Positions 26,536 through 36,273 of a stretch of DNA of 64,000 nt are shown piece after piece; positions within the stretch are counted from its first letter, which is position 1, and each line of letters opens with the position of its first letter. The stretch lies in assembly GCA_905221605.1 (NCBI GenBank), contig CAJNDS010002325.1:301340-365339 (forward strand), read 5' to 3'. Both the position numbers and the translations under genes were made by a program. A model generated the notes under the pieces. It worked only from the letters and a program-made list of their open reading frames with translations, did no database searches and was not told the DNA's origin. Source of the stretch: Symbiodinium natans. Lineage: Eukaryota; Sar; Dinophyceae; Suessiales; Symbiodiniaceae.

Positions 26536-28799
26536 GTAGCTAGAGCATACAAGCAACGGCAACACGAACACCGCCAGCAGCGCGAAACAACCAAACAACA
26601 ACAAAACAGAGGACGTCCTAATCCTAAAGGAGAAACATACCCCTCTCAGTACACGACGGTGCTGTTTGATCTTCCCAGGGACTGGCCATGCTTTCTATTT
26701 TTGCCTGAGCATCTTCTGGATCGTCGCGTCTCCATGGGAGCAAGTTCCTCTGCTGGGATGCCTTTTTCCGTTGCTGGAGAAAAGACTCGCATCCAGCACG
26801 GAGTGCCATCACCGCATTTTCAACACTTGCCCGTGTAACTGTAAATCTTGAGCGTCCATTTTGCGCCTATATGTAGCCGGAAAAGTGGAGAGCACGGCAA
26901 GGTCGCTTTCAGAAGGGTACCGCCACTGCTGCGGGTAGAACTTGCATGGAATAGCAGCCATTGAGGAACTGTTTGTGCGGGCGCCGTCCCGACTGCATTC
27001 CCAGCAACGCTGCCCACCCAGCCGTGCGCGCATCCTCCCATTCGCAATACGTCCAAAAAGGGGGGCACCTCGGAAGGCGACCGAGGTAACGTATCCAGCA
27101 AGGATCCTTCACGCTGGGGAAGAACAAAGTTAGGCGCAGGTCGTTTTCTGAAGAGTGGCCAGGTTGGTCAATTGATAAGCCTGGAATCTCCAGTTGGAAA
27201 TGTACGGGGGTGTGTGGCCCTGTGCCAGACTCGCTTGAGAAGTTGCTATCCACCTCGACTACCTCTGCACCAGTGCCGGTGGGGGTCTTTCACCAAACAC
27301 TGGAGGGGGAGAACCCTGCGGAATGCTATATGGCCTGTTGACTCAACGTCAGGCCAGTCAAGGGTGGCCGCCGCCCAGAAGTGTTCGATCTTGTGGCTGG
27401 CAATCTCCGCAGCAAGCTCACGGCAGCAAGCTTACGGCAAGCAGTATAGTACAGGAATGGTCGGCAAGGCTTCGCCGGACATTCATTTGATCGGCAGCCC
27501 ACTAGCTGCTTTCTAGAATGTGACAGAGACCTATTCGGAGAGTATTGCACCATGGTGTAATTCTACTCCAGCGGCGATAGACATGATCTGTAAGACGCTT
27601 GTTGGAGCTAGTCAATATTTGCCAGTTAGGCTTGGAGGATTGATCATTGACCATATCTACCCAACTTTTTGCTTAAACAGGTTCAGAGCTACCAAGGCCA
27701 TACATAGTTGTTCGGGAAATGCTTAGAAAGTTGAAGTTCTCTGGCCTTTTCCCAAGCCATAGGGGGCATGACTTGTAACAGCGAGCATGCTTGAAACCAG
27801 CCGAACTTGTGCTTGATAAGGGCTAGGACCAAGCAAGACTCTGGCCCATTCTTCCGGCAAGAAGTAGTGGGCCGCGATAGCTTCAGTGGTTGCAGCAACA
27901 CAGATCTGCAGAAGGAGCCTGCAGGTTCTTCTTGCCGCAAAAGTTGGGTTTAAGGACTGGTGGGTTCACTCCAAATTCAGTTCTTGATGACCGTCAGCAG
28001 GGTACTGGCCATGAGCAAACCGTTGTAGTCAAGTTGTGCCATGATACGGCTTACCCCGATTCTGCAGTCACCCCAAGCCAGCGATGCCCAAAGTTGTTGC
28101 CTGGTGTGCGCCACTCGCTGCTTTGTGGTTACTGGCCGTTCATACTCAACCAAGTGAATAAGGGAGTGGGCCACCATGGAAGGAAAAAGGGCATCCTCCA
28201 GTGCTAAACCCCTCTCGATGGTGCCGATTGCATCGCTGAAGGTTTTGGATAGTGCAAGCCTCGAGGCATGAAGCACCGCGTAGGCAGTCATACTACTTTG
28301 GATGGGCACGGTCGTGACCCGTCCATGGTGTTCCTATCACTTTGAGCCAAGCCAACATTCAAGTCATAGGCTGTGCGTGTGCCGATGTTCCCTTGCCTTT
28401 GCGATCCTACCAAGGCCACAAATAGTGAGCGGGGTAGCTGTCATTTCTTCGAATGCTGTATATAGGCTATCCTATTTGCTCGAAATGTGAGGACCTGAGG
28501 GAGGGCAGAAGTTCGTTCCCAACCATGTTTATTTTGCACCAGGGCAGAGACAACGGCAGCAGCCCACTGTGCCGTTAGCCAATACCGTTCTGCAAGCATT
28601 TGTGCTAGGGCTGGGCATGGCGTATGCGAAGCAATGTAAGGAATCAAAACGCGAAACCAATACATGTCCCCATGTGACACAAGCATCAATGCAGACAATG
28701 TTTGTCAATGCCAATGCTCTTCTTCTTCTCTCTCTCGGTCCCTCAGTCAGAACATGTAACATGTGAAGACTGAACATGCAATGCCAAAGGAACATGTGA
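26536..28799. other. No gene recognised (26.5-28.8 kb)
   Basis: Only short ORFs without domains. A CTACCAAGGCCA block followed by A-rich bases and TAGT occurs at ~27688 and ~28408, hinting at diverged repeats. I find no RNA gene or coding exon I can support. Confidence 0.5.
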
Positions 28800-28843
28800 A
28801 ACAATTTTTTTTAAGGGTAAGTGAAACGACGCCAGTGCTTCAG

Positions 28844-31800
28844 TCACAATCGGAAGTCGTTGCGGATCAATCCTAAGCGATTCAACAGAGATTGCAATGT
28901 CTCCGTGGACACATACTTCGTGAGGAGATCAGCACAGTTGTCCTTTGTGCCAATCTTGCACACTCGCAGCATGCCTGCGTCAATCAGATTCTGCATGTAC
29001 AGATACCTAAGCTCAACGTGTTTTGTACGCTTGCCAGTTCCAAACCGTGAGGCAATAGACTTTCCAGCCGTGCTATCCGTGTGAACAGTAATGCGCACCT
29101 TGCGCGCAAATTCTGCTTCAAGGATGATCGACTTTACGTACAAAGCTTCGTTAATGCCTTGGCCAATAGCATACAGTTCTGCTTCGCCGGAAGACAGTGC
29201 CACGGTAGCCTGTGTGCGAGATGTGTGCACTATGGGTGAGCCAAGCAATTGCACCGTGCTTCCGCTCGTCGACTTTCTTGTCTTCGAGCAACCGGCCCAA
29301 TCACTGTCGACAAAGCAAACGAGCTCCAGGCTCGACTTCCAGTCTGTCAACATATGAGTCGGGCGCAATCTAAGCACCGTGTGCCGAGTACCGTTCAGAT
29401 ACCTCAGCAAATGCTTAAGCTTGGCGAGGCTCTCCAATGTGGGTCCTTTCACATCACGACTGAGCTCCTTCACCGCATAGGAACAATCAGGCCTTACAAA
29501 CGCTAGCCAAAGCAATTTTCCAACTGCTGTGCGGAACTTCGAATGCTCCTCTTTGTCAAGCGGGGTGTCAGAATCTTGAACTCTCTTCAGGGCTGAGGAG
29601 CCTGTTGTGTTCACAATGTTCGAGCTAGAGTTCATGCTATAAAGCTTCAGAATCTCTTCAATGTACTGCTGAGACATGAGGATGTCGATGGAATCTCCGT
29701 TATGGCGCAGTTTCCGTCCTAGAAAGGAATGCTCGCTCCCTGCTTCCAATCGTCCAGTGATCTTCACAAGAAGTTCTTTGTTGAGAGAATCAATGAAAGC
29801 TTTGGACTGTTCGGGGTCTCCTACAATCATCAAATCATCAACATACGCCAAAACATAGAGCTGTTTCGAAGAGTGACAATACAAGTTGCTATCGGACTTG
29901 CAACGTCGGAATCCCAGCTTTTGCATAGTCTTAGCAAAATGTTCTTGCCACAATCGTGGACTCTGCTTGAGTCCATACATAGCTCTGTTGAGTTTCCACA
30001 GACAATTTCTCGTTGGATAGTATTCTGCAGGAGGAACGACGAAAATCTCTTCATCTGCGCCAATAGCGGCGTGAAGAAATGCGGTTGAGATATCTGCAAG
30101 GCTGATAGACCAATTGCGAGCTAAGGCCATGACAAGAAGCAATCTCATCGTCACAAGCGAAGGCGTGCTTGCAAACAATGAATCTGTGTCTAGCTTCGTC
30201 GCATCTTGGTAACAACCTTGAACGACCAATCTCATTCGCAATTCCGTGTCCGTCTTCCATCTTTTCACCCAACGAACTCCAATGGCATTGCTGATTTGCT
30301 CTTCTGTGCATTTTTCAATTGGAACCTCAGTGTACACGTTGAAATCCTTCATGGAGCCCATTTCGTGGTCCATTCCTTTCTTTTGGGCCAATTCAGGGTA
30401 TTCACGCGTGATGTCCCAAATGATAGGTTCAGTGAGCTTCAATTCAGTGCGATACTCATCTTCATCGTAGTTGACATGAACTGGAACCTCAACGCCATCC
30501 TTGGTGATAGCCTTGTTTACTCCTACAGTAGCACCAATCAGCTGCATGACTGCAGCAATCTTCCTAGACTTCGGTGACGGTTCTGCTACAGGAGCCTCGG
30601 GGTCAATGCGAAGAGACTTAGCTGCTCTCTCGTCTTCCGCAGCTTCAGCGGGCCTCACAATTCCTGCGGAGGAAGATGCAGGTTGTTCAGCAATTGACGT
30701 GTCAGCTCTTCTCTCTGGCATGTCCTCAAGTTGCAATGGCTCTGTTTTGAGGTTTTCGGTCCTGACAACTTCTTTGGGCTCTGCAGGTGGCGTCAATCCC
30801 GGAGGGTCTCGAACCTTTCCTATTACAGTCAGCGACTTAGGCAATACAAACTCGGTAGAATGTTCGCCATCAGTCTTGGGCTTCCAAGGAAGAGCCTTGA
30901 GTCCATTGACAATGTCGGGCTGCCAATGCTGAGAAGGAGGAGTCCTTCTGACTGTTCTGACCTTAGTCACTCCTTCGTCAGTGGCAACAATGATCTCATC
31001 TGCCTCAGTGTCTCTTCCTAGCCACAATGCTGACTTCCAAGGAATATCGGCTTTTCTAACCGCGTGACCACCAATCACTTTGGCATGAACAACCTCTGCA
31101 AACTGACACAATCCACCTTCATAGTTTCGGTTCCATCGTCTGTAATAAGACGTACATCCGTCAGAATGAACAAGGTATCGGTTCAATAGCCATTGTGCAT
31201 GCTTCAATGCCCAGGGGTACAGAACATGATCTGAAGTGATCTGAATGTTCAAGTTTTGCTCAACTTGGGCAATCAAAGTGCGAACTTGACCATACAATGT
31301 CCTTTGCATCTGACCTACCGAACCACTACTTTGTGGGTGTGATTTGGGCGCAGCACGAAGACTCAATCCACCTAGTTCAGCGCAGACTCTTTGGCAGACA
31401 TTCTTCAATGGGGATTCTTGGTCATACTGCAAAATGCCAAAAGTTCTTCCGCACTCGTAGATGAATTTCTTCAATTCGGCTACTGCATAGTTGTTCTCAC
31501 CTTTTGAGGGAACAATCACAGCCATGCCTAAACCAGTCTGAACATCACAAGCTGACAAGATCTTTCTCAATGGGAGATCTGGATGTGTAGCTTGGAAGCA
31601 ATAGTCAACCTGAATCACAGGCTGCCTATCTGACTGCTTCTTTGCAGGACCATGACGACCTTTTGACTTGACACAATGAGGACACCAATCTCTGAAAGGC
31701 AAATGTGTCAATTCATGTTGGGCTCTTTCTGAGGCTGAGGGTTCACCAGGAACCTTCAATCCTTTGGCAACTCTAGCATGTTTGTCATCAGTGTCCTGAA

Positions 31801-34800
31801 TGGGCCTTCCTACCTCAATAGGCACCGACGCGAAGACAACAAAGCCTCTCCAAACATGATACAATTCTCGCCTAGGATCTTCCTTAGGTTCTGTTTCAAC
31901 ACCATCAGGATCAAGCATGGTGCACCACAGGTCTTCAATCTCTGAGCCGTTCAACTCAGGGAACTGCGATTCCACAATGTATGTGTAACGCTCAGCAGTA
32001 AGCAAATCACCTAGACTCTGTTCAGCAATTGGGGAAGGCTCATCATCCGGGTGCACAGTGTCTGTACGTTTCTGATGAACCATGCGAACCCAATAGTTTG
32101 GTAACTGAAGCCAATAGTCGGTGGTTCGCTCTTTGCTTGTAGCTGAATCGAGAGTGTGATAGAGCCGCACCAAATCTTCACGCATTTTCGCATTGAACTC
32201 GCCAATCGATCGAAGTCTTCTGAGAATAGCAATCTCGCTGTCTCTAAGCTGCGACTCTCCGCGAGACACTTGTTCCAATGTCGAGGGGGCAGGACGAGTC
32301 GCGGATTGCGGTTTCTCCGGCTGTTTCGAGACAATGCGAACTTTCTTTGATTCTTTCTCGGTCCCTCGGCTCGGAACACTCTCAATGGGGTGAGGCGGGC
32401 GGGGCGAAGAAGGCAATGCTTCTTGCGGACGCGTGCGTTCGCGCGTGCGTTTCGCGCCTGTTTCCAGCTGTCCGCTAGCCGGATACAATGCAAACTCAGT
32501 GGTGCCCGTCCAATCACCAGACAATGCAGCATCAGGATCCTCAAGAGATCTCCAATCTGCATCGCGATAGACCTGCTCGGTACCATCCTTATACCGCACC
32601 TTAGTGACGCGTGCGCCAGTCAATCTGTCCTCAGCAACAGGCAATGAGCTACGAAGACGAGTCAATCCGAACATAGCTCGTCTTGTTTTCACATGATGCC
32701 TGATCAGGAGGCAGTTTGGATCATCAATTTCCCAATAATCCATGTTCTTTGTTGCTTTTCGTTTGGCAGCAACAGTTCTGGCGAACGCTGGTTTGGATCT
32801 TGCTCTCGCTTGTGCCATCGCAACCAATGAAGAAATCTTTGAAAGATGATCATACTCACAATGAGTGGAATCAGTGATGCCTCTCAACTCAAGATCAATG
32901 GTCTCAAGATCGAGATCATCCATGAGGCTACTGATTTCCAATTCAGTTCGGGGGCCTGAATAGGCTGAGTAGGGAATGACAGTAGGGGTGAGATACACCA
33001 AGGTGCCTTGCCGAACAATAGGCACAGTTTGATTTGACGGTGTCATCAATGCCATGAAATCCTTTGCCATGATTGTCCAAAAATCTTGAAGCAAGAATCT
33101 AGACACACTGACCAATGGGAAAGGAATGTGCTCACACACATAGAACTGCACGCACAATGAGTGGCCATTGCAGTCAAGTTCAACAATACGCTTCCCCAAG
33201 ATGGACAATGTCTTGCCTGAGATGCTTCCAAGCGCCGGGCAATCACTGCCTACTGGGTGCAATGGATAGTCCGATGCGAACCAAGGCGGGCAGCAATTTG
33301 CCGATGCACCAGAGTCGAATAAAATCCAACTCCTGTCGACAATGCCTGACTGTATGTGGAAATCAGACAAGCGGTCAATCCCAATGCCATTTGGGTTCGG
33401 CACTAGTTCGCTCTGACCTTCAATGCTTGACTCACTGCTACTGTCATCATGTGGGGTGTGACTGCCAATCATTCTGTCGACAATCACATCATCTGCACTG
33501 CGAGGATGTGGAGGAACAGAGGCTGACAATGTTCCAATCAGCATCAAAGCTCCTACGAACAATCTACTTGTAAGGCTAGGTCTCACAGGCCTGGGGGCTA
33601 CACTAGACCTTCTGGGGCTCTCAAGCAATGGATTGTTCGAAGCAAGTTGAGGAGTCAATGGTTCTCTCTCTTCACTCCGATCAGTGCTCTCAATGGTGAC
33701 TGCTGCTGCAGTCTCTTGGGTCGCCAATGGTGGCGAGCCTGTGTTGGGTACCTCTCTGCTCAATGCGCTGCCAGAGGCAGCAAAAACCGGTTGCGCGCCT
33801 AAGCTCCAATCAGACCAATCCTCAGACCAGTCCTGAGAGGAATCATACCAGTCCTGACCGTACCAGGAATCGTCATCCCAATACGTCCAGTCTTCTTCAC
33901 TGTACAAAGCGCTCTGCCAATCGTCATACCACCAGCTGGTGTCAACAATGTCTTCAGGCCAATTCTCTTCTTCTGTGCACTCATATCCTAACTCTCCACT
34001 CTCTGCAATCATTGACTGTCGATTCTGAGGGCAATGCTTGCTCCAATGCGACTGCGAACCACAAATGAAACATCCTGTTCCTGAGTCGGGCCCTTTTCCA
34101 ATCTTTCCTCCTTTTCCTTTTCCTTTTCCTTTTCCTGTGCCTTTGTAGAATCCTTTCTTTCCTTTGCCTTTCCAATTCTTTCCTTTGCCTTTTCCTTTGT
34201 ATCCTTTGCTCTTTCCTTTGAATCCTTTGCCCTTTCCTTTGTAGCCTTTGAATCCTTTTCCTTTTCCTTTCAATGCACCTATGTCCATGGGAACTGGTCC
34301 CTCTGAAGAGTTTGGTGACCTCCAATTGGCTAAATGCCTGCTCTGGTAGTACTGTTTCACAATCTGTACAACATCGGAAAACGTGGTCAATGCATCAACG
34401 TTGAGGCGCAGATGTTGCTGCAATGCGCCTGAGGTTTTGTTGACCGTCAGAGTGACCAATAGGTCATCATCCAGGAGCTTCCCTGTGGCTTTCTCATGCT
34501 TGTTCTTCAATGAAATAAACTCCGTCAAATCCGCTTCGAATGAGGCGTCTCGGAATCTGAAGTCTAGCAATCTGCTCAACAAGCTAACTCCCCTGGCTCT
34601 GTCAGGCAATGCAAAGCGTTCATACAATTGCCTCCAGGTCTCAAAACCATTTCCGCTTTCGTTCAATCTCACGACCAATCTGGCGGGGCCGTCTGTGATC
34701 TGTGCAAGAAGGTAGTGCAATTGTCTGCTGAAATCAACTAACCTTTGATTCGGACAGTTTGCTGTTTCGAAATCTTCCAAGTGCTGGTCAATGCAGGGGT

Positions 34801-34975
34801 CATAAGTACCTTCCAGTCTGTCCATCAATGACTGGGCTACAGGTTTGTACAAGGAAACATACGACTTCAATTGCCAGCTCCAATCTTCCCATTTATCGGA
34901 CTCACCATGGAAAATCGGCGGAGGAAACAATTTGATTTCTCCTCCTAGACCTTGAAAGTTCCCAAATACTGCCAT
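28844..34975 (-). CDS. Copia B gag-protease-integrase-RT-RNase H polyprotein
   Basis: About 2043 aa from ATG 34975. Gag core with UBN2-like helices (~1-230), then a GKGKGFKG-type Lys/Gly repeat (~240-300) and a CCHC knuckle CFICGSQSHWSKHC (~305-320). An unusual W/D/Y/S-rich acidic stretch (~345-395). Protease ILFDSGASANCC (~550). HHCC-like THLPFRDWCPHC (~1095). Integrase core with QVDYCF and LQYDQE, but SSGSVGQMQRTL where Copia integrases have a Glu (~1222), so the third catalytic acid appears lost. RT with SLADISTAF and AYVDDLMIV (~1710). RNase H with FVDSDWAGC, SSGEAELYA and HTDSTA (~1890-2000). Full-length and unbroken, yet integrase may be inactive; trans help or target-primed copying would then be needed. 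Confidence 0.9.
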   Translation of the reverse strand: MAVFGNFQGLGGEIKLFPPPIFHGESDKWEDWSWQLKSYVSLYKPVAQSLMDRLEGTYDPCIDQHLEDFETANCPNQRLVDFSRQLHYLLAQITDGPARLVVRLNESGNGFETWRQLYERFALPDRARGVSLLSRLLDFRFRDASFEADLTEFISLKNKHEKATGKLLDDDLLVTLTVNKTSGALQQHLRLNVDALTTFSDVVQIVKQYYQSRHLANWRSPNSSEGPVPMDIGALKGKGKGFKGYKGKGKGFKGKSKGYKGKGKGKNWKGKGKKGFYKGTGKGKGKGKGGKIGKGPDSGTGCFICGSQSHWSKHCPQNRQSMIAESGELGYECTEEENWPEDIVDTSWWYDDWQSALYSEEDWTYWDDDSWYGQDWYDSSQDWSEDWSDWSLGAQPVFAASGSALSREVPNTGSPPLATQETAAAVTIESTDRSEEREPLTPQLASNNPLLESPRRSSVAPRPVRPSLTSRLFVGALMLIGTLSASVPPHPRSADDVIVDRMIGSHTPHDDSSSESSIEGQSELVPNPNGIGIDRLSDFHIQSGIVDRSWILFDSGASANCCPPWFASDYPLHPVGSDCPALGSISGKTLSILGKRIVELDCNGHSLCVQFYVCEHIPFPLVSVSRFLLQDFWTIMAKDFMALMTPSNQTVPIVRQGTLVYLTPTVIPYSAYSGPRTELEISSLMDDLDLETIDLELRGITDSTHCEYDHLSKISSLVAMAQARARSKPAFARTVAAKRKATKNMDYWEIDDPNCLLIRHHVKTRRAMFGLTRLRSSLPVAEDRLTGARVTKVRYKDGTEQVYRDADWRSLEDPDAALSGDWTGTTEFALYPASGQLETGAKRTRERTRPQEALPSSPRPPHPIESVPSRGTEKESKKVRIVSKQPEKPQSATRPAPSTLEQVSRGESQLRDSEIAILRRLRSIGEFNAKMREDLVRLYHTLDSATSKERTTDYWLQLPNYWVRMVHQKRTDTVHPDDEPSPIAEQSLGDLLTAERYTYIVESQFPELNGSEIEDLWCTMLDPDGVETEPKEDPRRELYHVWRGFVVFASVPIEVGRPIQDTDDKHARVAKGLKVPGEPSASERAQHELTHLPFRDWCPHCVKSKGRHGPAKKQSDRQPVIQVDYCFQATHPDLPLRKILSACDVQTGLGMAVIVPSKGENNYAVAELKKFIYECGRTFGILQYDQESPLKNVCQRVCAELGGLSLRAAPKSHPQSSGSVGQMQRTLYGQVRTLIAQVEQNLNIQITSDHVLYPWALKHAQWLLNRYLVHSDGCTSYYRRWNRNYEGGLCQFAEVVHAKVIGGHAVRKADIPWKSALWLGRDTEADEIIVATDEGVTKVRTVRRTPPSQHWQPDIVNGLKALPWKPKTDGEHSTEFVLPKSLTVIGKVRDPPGLTPPAEPKEVVRTENLKTEPLQLEDMPERRADTSIAEQPASSSAGIVRPAEAAEDERAAKSLRIDPEAPVAEPSPKSRKIAAVMQLIGATVGVNKAITKDGVEVPVHVNYDEDEYRTELKLTEPIIWDITREYPELAQKKGMDHEMGSMKDFNVYTEVPIEKCTEEQISNAIGVRWVKRWKTDTELRMRLVVQGCYQDATKLDTDSLFASTPSLVTMRLLLVMALARNWSISLADISTAFLHAAIGADEEIFVVPPAEYYPTRNCLWKLNRAMYGLKQSPRLWQEHFAKTMQKLGFRRCKSDSNLYCHSSKQLYVLAYVDDLMIVGDPEQSKAFIDSLNKELLVKITGRLEAGSEHSFLGRKLRHNGDSIDILMSQQYIEEILKLYSMNSSSNIVNTTGSSALKRVQDSDTPLDKEEHSKFRTAVGKLLWLAFVRPDCSYAVKELSRDVKGPTLESLAKLKHLLRYLNGTRHTVLRLRPTHMLTDWKSSLELVCFVDSDWAGCSKTRKSTSGSTVQLLGSPIVHTSRTQATVALSSGEAELYAIGQGINEALYVKSIILEAEFARKVRITVHTDSTAGKSIASRFGTGKRTKHVELRYLYMQNLIDAGMLRVCKIGTKDNCADLLTKYVSTETLQSLLNRLGLIRNDFRL

Positions 34976-35160
34976 CACGAATCTAGACAATCTTTCAGGA
35001 GCCCTTGGACTTCGTCCAGTGCTCCGCTACCATGAAATTTTACAAAAGCGAAATCGTCTACTCAATCAGGTGACCTCAGAACTGCTCAATTCAATCAAGC
35101 ACAATCAACAAGAACAAACTCTGCTGTGTGATGCAATCACTCGAGCTCAATGTTTTCCGA

Positions 35161-35172
35161 CTTGAGCCAAAG
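35161..35172 (-). other. Relict spliced leader in Copia B leader
   Basis: The minus strand reads CTTTGGCTCAAG, an exact match to the last eleven bases of the dinoflagellate spliced leader (TTTGGCTCAAG). Sense orientation, 186 bases upstream of ATG 34975. Confidence 0.65.
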
Positions 35173-35247
35173 TTGATCCAGCAATCCTCTGGTGACCAAT
35201 GCATCTCTGTGTGGATACAAAGGTGATCTGACCAATCATCCTAACAT

Positions 35248-35497
35248 TTAAGCCCCCCTTAAGCCCCCCTTCAAAGGGGTCCCTGCAAAGAGTCAAAGCC
35301 CTTAAGCCCCCCCTTTAAGCCCCCCCTTAAGCCCCCCCCTTAAGCCCCCCTTAAGCCCCCCTTAAAGCCCCCTTAAGCTCCATCTTAAGCCCCCCCTTAA
35401 AGCCCCCTTCAACCCCCCCTTTAAACCCCCCTTTAAGCCCCCCTTTAAGTCCCCCTTTAAGCCCCCCTTTAAGCCCCCTTTAAACCCCCCTTTAAGC
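35248..35497. repeat. Degenerate ~12-bp TTTAAGCCCCCC tandem repeat
   Basis: About twenty units of TTAAGCCCCCC/TTTAAGCCCCC with variable C-run length. The minus strand is a series of G5-G7 runs spaced by CTTAAA and could form G-quadruplexes. The KGGLKGG open frame across it is only the repeat translated. Confidence 0.95.
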
Positions 35498-35541
35498 AAT
35501 ATACCAATGATTTGGGCCCGTGATTGGCACAAACATCCTAT

Positions 35542-36273
35542 GTACCAATCATGGGGCCGACATGATTGGTACATTGGTACATTGGTACATTGGTGCATTG
35601 GTACATTGGTACATTGGTACATTGGTACATTGGTACATTGGTACATTGGTACATTGGTACATTGGTACATTGGTACATTGGTACATTGGTACATTGGTAC
35701 ATTTGTACATTGGTACATTGGTACATTGGTACATTGGTACATTGGTACATTGGTACATTGGTACATTGGTACATTGGTACATTGGTACATTGGTACATTG
35801 GTACATTGGTACATTGGTACATTGGTACATTGGTACATTGGTTCATCTTGTGTACCAATCATGGGACGAAATGATTGGTACATTGGTACATTGGTACATT
35901 GGTACATTGGTACATTGGTACATTGGTACATTGGTACATTGGTACATTGGTACATTGGTACATTGGTACATTGGTTCATCCTGTGTACCAATCATGGGCC
36001 GAAATGATTGGTACATTGGTACATTGGTACATTTGTACATTGGTACATAAGTTCATCCCGTGTACCAATCATAGGCCGAAATTATTGGGACGTTGGTACA
36101 TTGGTGCGGTTGGGTTCTTGTCCCAATCATGGGCTCAAATGATTGGGACGTTGGTACGTTGGTGCGGTTGGGGTTTTGTCCCAATCATGGGCCCAAAAGA
36201 TTGGGACGTTGGAACGTTGGTACGTTGGTGCGGTTGGGGTTTTGTCCCAATCATGGGCTCAAATGATTGGGAC
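35542..36273. repeat. Array of seven hairpins joined by GGTACATT 8-bp repeats
   Basis: Hairpins at 35542-35572, 35852-35881, 35985-36014, 36062-36091, 36120-36149, 36178-36207 and 36244-36273. The first three have arms GTACCAATCAT/ATGATTGGTAC; the last three have GTCCCAATCAT/ATGATTGGGAC (the sixth with an inner mismatch). The fourth has the old left arm and the new right arm. Between the first three lie up to ~35 copies of GGTACATT, which equals the arm end; the later spacers use GGTACGTT and GGTGCGGTTGGG. Translations (YIGTLVHW) are artefacts. Confidence 0.95.

Larger units (their letters stand above)
28806..35172 (-). mobile_element. Copia-type retroelement B
   Basis: A single intact polyprotein ORF, a spliced-leader relict 186 bases before its ATG, and an A8 run (minus strand) about 30 bases after its stop codon. 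No LTRs are visible at either side. It is only distantly similar to element A in protein and clearly different in codon choice (TTG Leu and A-ending codons). Confidence 0.85.

Noticed and set aside
28330-28350. TTGGCTCAAAG near 28340 as another leader relict
   Set aside because: The match breaks before the final G and no gene follows in sense; chance similarity.
35362-35497. KGGLKGG glycine-lysine ORF
   Set aside because: Translation of the TTTAAGCCCCC tandem repeat.
35507-36050. Long ORFs on both strands encoding YIGTLVHW / CTNVPMYQ repeats
   Set aside because: They are the three-frame reading of the 8-bp GGTACATT repeat; no start context, no non-repeat protein.
35542-36273. CRISPR-like look of repeated palindromes with spacers
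   Set aside because: Spacers are copies of an 8-bp repeat, not unique sequences; eukaryotic context; no cas genes.
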